From assembly GCF_034421375.1 (NCBI RefSeq), contig NZ_CP139779.1, positions 310,001 through 374,000 on the forward strand: a DNA stretch of 64,000 nt, in the 5' to 3' direction. Source of the stretch: Microbacterium invictum (GTDB lineage Bacteria > Actinomycetota > Actinomycetes > Actinomycetales > Microbacteriaceae). The notes beneath the pieces were generated by a model, which was not told where the DNA came from, ran no database searches, and saw only the letters and a program-made list of their open reading frames with translations. Of the stretch, positions 61,725-64,000 are shown piece after piece (position 1 is the first letter of the stretch; the number at the start of each line of letters is the position of its first letter). Both the position numbers and the translations under genes were made by a program.

Positions 61725-63515
61725 CTAGACGGATGCGGCGAGTCGAGCGTAGAGTCCCTCGCGTGCGATGAGGGAGTCGTGATTCCCGACCTCGGCGAGG
61801 CGGCCCTTTTGCAAGACGACGATCGTGTCGGCTCTGCGTATCGTCGACATGCGGTGCGCCACGATGAGAGTCGTCCTTCCGTGGCGTGCTCGATCGAGTG
61901 CAGCTGTGACACGCGATTCTGAGATCGGGTCGAGCGCGCTCGTTGCCTCGTCAAGTACGAGGATGCGTGGTCGGCGCACCAACGCGCGGGCAATGGCCAG
62001 TCGCTGACGCTGACCGCCCGACAGAGACGACCCCCGTTCACCGACGATAGTGTCCAGGCCTCCGCCGCCCTGCAGGATGTCGAGGGCATCGGCTTCTTCG
62101 AGGGCAGCGAAGATGTCCTCGTCGCTGAGGTGAGGCGTCCCGTAGGCGACGTTGTCGCGCACCGTCCCCGCGAGGAGCGCGACCTCCTGTGGCACGATCG
62201 AGATGTGTGACCGGAAGGATCGTCGGTTCAGTGACTGCATATCGCGGTCATCTATGAGAACGGACCCGGACTCGGGGTTGACGAAACCTAACGCAGCGTT
62301 CAGCAGTGTGGACTTGCCTGATCCGGAAGAGCCGACGAACGCAACCGTCTCACCAGGGGCGATGCGGAGATTGATCCTGTCCAGTGCGGCAGGCTCCGCC
62401 GGCGAATACCGCACGACGACGTCCTTGAACTCGACAGAGCCCTCGACGCGGTCCACCGGCAATTTCCCCTCATCATCCTCGACGTCCAGTTCCTCTGCGA
62501 CGTCAGAGAGCGACCTGACGGCATCGAGCCCTCTCGCGAAGATCGGTGTGACATTGAGCAACATCACAATCGAGCTTGTGAGCAGCCCGAAGTAGGTGCT
62601 GAGCAGGACGACCTGGCCGGCGGAGATGGGGAAGATCTGCGATACCGCAAGCAGTGCGGCCGTGACCAGGCACAGCAGACCCAGTACTTGGTAGGACAGC
62701 CACGACAGCGCACTGAATCGCCCATTAAGGAGGTCAAGGTCGCGACCGACCTGACGCACCGAATCTGCATGCCGGGCCACTCGCTCGGTCGCAACGTCTT
62801 CGAGACCGTGCCCTCTCGTGATCGGCATCAGGGCTGCCATTTCACTGACTTGGGCAGAGAGGCGTTCGACTTCGGAGCGGAAGGCCTCGTTCCGGGTGGA
62901 GGCGCGCCGCCTGATGAAGGCTACGAGCGCTGCGGCGACCGGTATCGCGAGGAGGAAGACCACAACAAAAGGAGGGACGGAGATGGCCGTTATGACGATC
63001 GCGCCCACCACCGTCGCGCAGGCGGAGACCACTGTGGGCAGCACCTGAGCGAGCATGAGTTCAAGGCTTTCCACGTCTCTCACGATCTTCGTCTGGACAA
63101 GCGAGGCGCTTTGTCGATTGTGGAAGCCGAGCGACAGTCGCTGGAGTCTCGAGGCCAGTCCTGTTCGCACGGCGTAGGCCAGCGTTCGAGTCGAACTACT
63201 GCTGAGGCGAACAAAAATCATCGTGAACGGGTAGTTCAAGGCCAGTACTGACAGGGCCACTGCGCCCCACGCTGCGATACGCCACGCTGGGCCGCCCGCG
63301 ACAACGATGTCGATGATGGCCGCCGTGACCGGTGGGAGAACCCACACAGGGCTGTCCTTGATGACGAACGCCACCACCGCGAACGCCATCTTCTTTCGAT
63401 GTGGGTGGAGTAGGCGGAGGAGTGACCTCAGCGGTTGGTCGCGGCGGACGCTACTCGCGAACGCAGACTCGCTGTCGCGGTGCGCGCGGTCTGTCGCTCT
63501 ATGTCGATCCATCAT
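61725..63515 (-). CDS. ABC exporter half-transporter (membrane and ATPase domains fused)
   Basis: The product is 596 aa. The membrane domain (about 35-320) has six helices, beginning FAVVAFVIKDSPVWVLPPVTA. The ATPase domain (about 345-590) has Walker A GSSGSGKST, Q loop IVPQEVA, signature LSGGQRQR, Walker B RILVLDEATSALD and H-loop VAHRMST. It works as a dimer, or with an unlinked partner, to export a lipid, peptide, drug or glycan. The start at 63515 is only 11 bp from the operator TAAAGCGCTTTA, with no clear ribosome-binding site, so the mRNA may be leaderless or nearly so. This ATPase is exporter type and cannot serve the importers. Confidence 0.9.
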   Translation of the reverse strand: MMDRHRATDRAHRDSESAFASSVRRDQPLRSLLRLLHPHRKKMAFAVVAFVIKDSPVWVLPPVTAAIIDIVVAGGPAWRIAAWGAVALSVLALNYPFTMIFVRLSSSSTRTLAYAVRTGLASRLQRLSLGFHNRQSASLVQTKIVRDVESLELMLAQVLPTVVSACATVVGAIVITAISVPPFVVVFLLAIPVAAALVAFIRRRASTRNEAFRSEVERLSAQVSEMAALMPITRGHGLEDVATERVARHADSVRQVGRDLDLLNGRFSALSWLSYQVLGLLCLVTAALLAVSQIFPISAGQVVLLSTYFGLLTSSIVMLLNVTPIFARGLDAVRSLSDVAEELDVEDDEGKLPVDRVEGSVEFKDVVVRYSPAEPAALDRINLRIAPGETVAFVGSSGSGKSTLLNAALGFVNPESGSVLIDDRDMQSLNRRSFRSHISIVPQEVALLAGTVRDNVAYGTPHLSDEDIFAALEEADALDILQGGGGLDTIVGERGSSLSGGQRQRLAIARALVRRPRILVLDEATSALDPISESRVTAALDRARHGRTTLIVAHRMSTIRRADTIVVLQKGRLAEVGNHDSLIAREGLYARLAASV

Positions 63516-63526
63516 AGATTCGATGC

Positions 63527-63538
63527 TAAAGCGCTTTA
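63527..63538. promoter_or_regulatory. LacI-type operator TAAAGCGCTTTA before ABC exporter
   Basis: The identical 12-bp palindrome found at 50633-50644. It lies 11 bp upstream of the exporter ATG, where a bound repressor would block initiation. This ties the exporter to the mannan-locus LacI regulator. Confidence 0.7.
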
Positions 63539-63540
63539 TG

Positions 63541-63888
63541 CCCCAGGAGGATGTGTTGGTGCGTCCACGCGCGGAAACAACATCGCACGTCAGCGACCAC
63601 GGCGCGCTTCCTCCATCCAGGCCGGGTGCGTCGCGGCAGCCATTCTGATCGGAACGGTCTCGAGCACCGCCGAACCTCGGGCCGCACGATGCGGATCACC
63701 GCGCAATGCCGCAGTACAGCTCCGACTTCTACAGTCTTCGCCGTGAGGGCGAGGAGGTCAGATCTGCTCGCGGCTCCTGATTCGGGCCCCCGTAGCCGAT
63801 GAGGCACCGATAACCGTCGGATCGATTTCGATCCGCGATTGCGCCGACCGCCATCTGCGGCTGCAGCTCGTCGTCGCGAGTGACCGAT
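63541..63888. other. Intergenic, no gene recognised
   Basis: A good Shine-Dalgarno sequence (AGGAGG, about 63546) follows the operator on the plus strand. The frame behind it gives only about 30 residues before a stop at about 63647, so this may be the start of a deleted gene. Nothing else was recognised. Confidence 0.35.
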
Positions 63889-64000
63889 TCAGCCGTAGTG
63901 GAGTGGCGCAACATCGGTCACCCCTGTTGAGACATCCTCGACGGCGACCGCCGACCAGGTTTCCGAGCGCGCGATCGCGCTCCCGGCCGGGTCGAACGTG
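63889..64000 (-). CDS. 3' end of an unrecognised gene, running off the window
   Basis: The minus frame ends at TGA 63889-63891 and reads back into the window edge as ...FDPAGSAIARSETWSAVAVE and then DVSTGVTDVAPLHYG. About 36 residues are visible. Composition and codon use are coding-like, and the Thr/Ser/Val-rich tail would suit a beta-sandwich end, but I do not recognise the family. Confidence 0.45.
   Translation of the reverse strand, partial: TFDPAGSAIARSETWSAVAVEDVSTGVTDVAPLHYG

Noticed and set aside
1..64000. CRISPR array, insertion sequence or riboswitch
   Set aside because: I saw no regularly spaced repeats, no transposase-like protein in any frame and no recognisable riboswitch core. 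The only mobility gene is the integrase remnant.

Overview
The window looks like chromosome from a high-GC actinobacterium, most likely the family Microbacteriaceae (Microbacterium-like). The evidence is the strong G/C third-position bias, many GTG and TTG starts, ATGA/TGATG/GTGA gene overlaps, LacI-type regulators next to ABC sugar importers that lack their own ATPase, and one leaderless promoter. I cannot name the species. Almost everything here concerns uptake and breakdown of plant-type or microbial polysaccharides.

The window opens with tRNA-Ser(CGA) at 11-98. The 3' end of that tRNA and the next roughly 250 bases recur, diverged, at 44901-45175. A 41-base core matches at 37 positions by eye. 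The 44.8 kb between the copies therefore looks like an island inserted at, or accreted onto, the tRNA-Ser gene. Its right border is littered with 3' gene ends: a MalF-type permease joined to a PfkB kinase tail, then an SLC13-type transporter tail, a tyrosine-integrase C-terminus and an aldehyde-dehydrogenase C-terminus.

The island has four blocks. (1) 1.4-16.5 kb: a FadR-type regulator and, around it, lactonase, zinc dehydrogenase, enolase-superfamily dehydratase, FAH-fold enzyme, ketoglutarate-semialdehyde-dehydrogenase-like enzyme, ABC importer, three glycoside-hydrolase-like proteins and a ROK kinase. Together they resemble a complete Weimberg-type oxidative sugar pathway ending in 2-oxoglutarate. 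A TTGACA/CATACT promoter overlapped by a FadR-like operator precedes the main run. (2) 16.5-25.6 kb: a TIM-barrel isomerase, a 3-hydroxyacid dehydrogenase, an erythrulose-kinase/RpiB/TIM trio leading to erythrose 4-phosphate, then araD-araB-araA and a LacI gene cut off after its DNA-binding domain. (3) 25.7-37.4 kb: a 2-hydroxyacid dehydrogenase with an ABC importer, a YesL-like protein with a LacI regulator, a DeoR/LacI hybrid regulator, and a large Tat-exported heparinase-II/III-type lyase followed directly by a tatA paralogue and a ThuA-like gene. (4) 37.4-43.0 kb: an IclR regulator divergent from Gfo/Idh/MocA oxidoreductase, DUF993, sugar isomerase and glycerate kinase. Broken permease genes follow to the border.

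Beyond the border (45.8-63.5 kb) lies an apparently intact galactomannan/mannan locus: mannose-6-phosphate isomerase, GH36 alpha-galactosidase, LacI regulator, ABC importer, GH2 beta-mannosidase, GH113-like mannanase, BadF/GlcNAc-kinase-type kinase, a secreted GH5 mannanase, a second LacI regulator and an ABC exporter. The 12-base palindrome TAAAGCGCTTTA lies upstream of both the importer operon and the exporter, suggesting one regulon. The window ends in the 3' end of an unrecognised gene. No CRISPR array, transposase, rRNA or riboswitch was seen.
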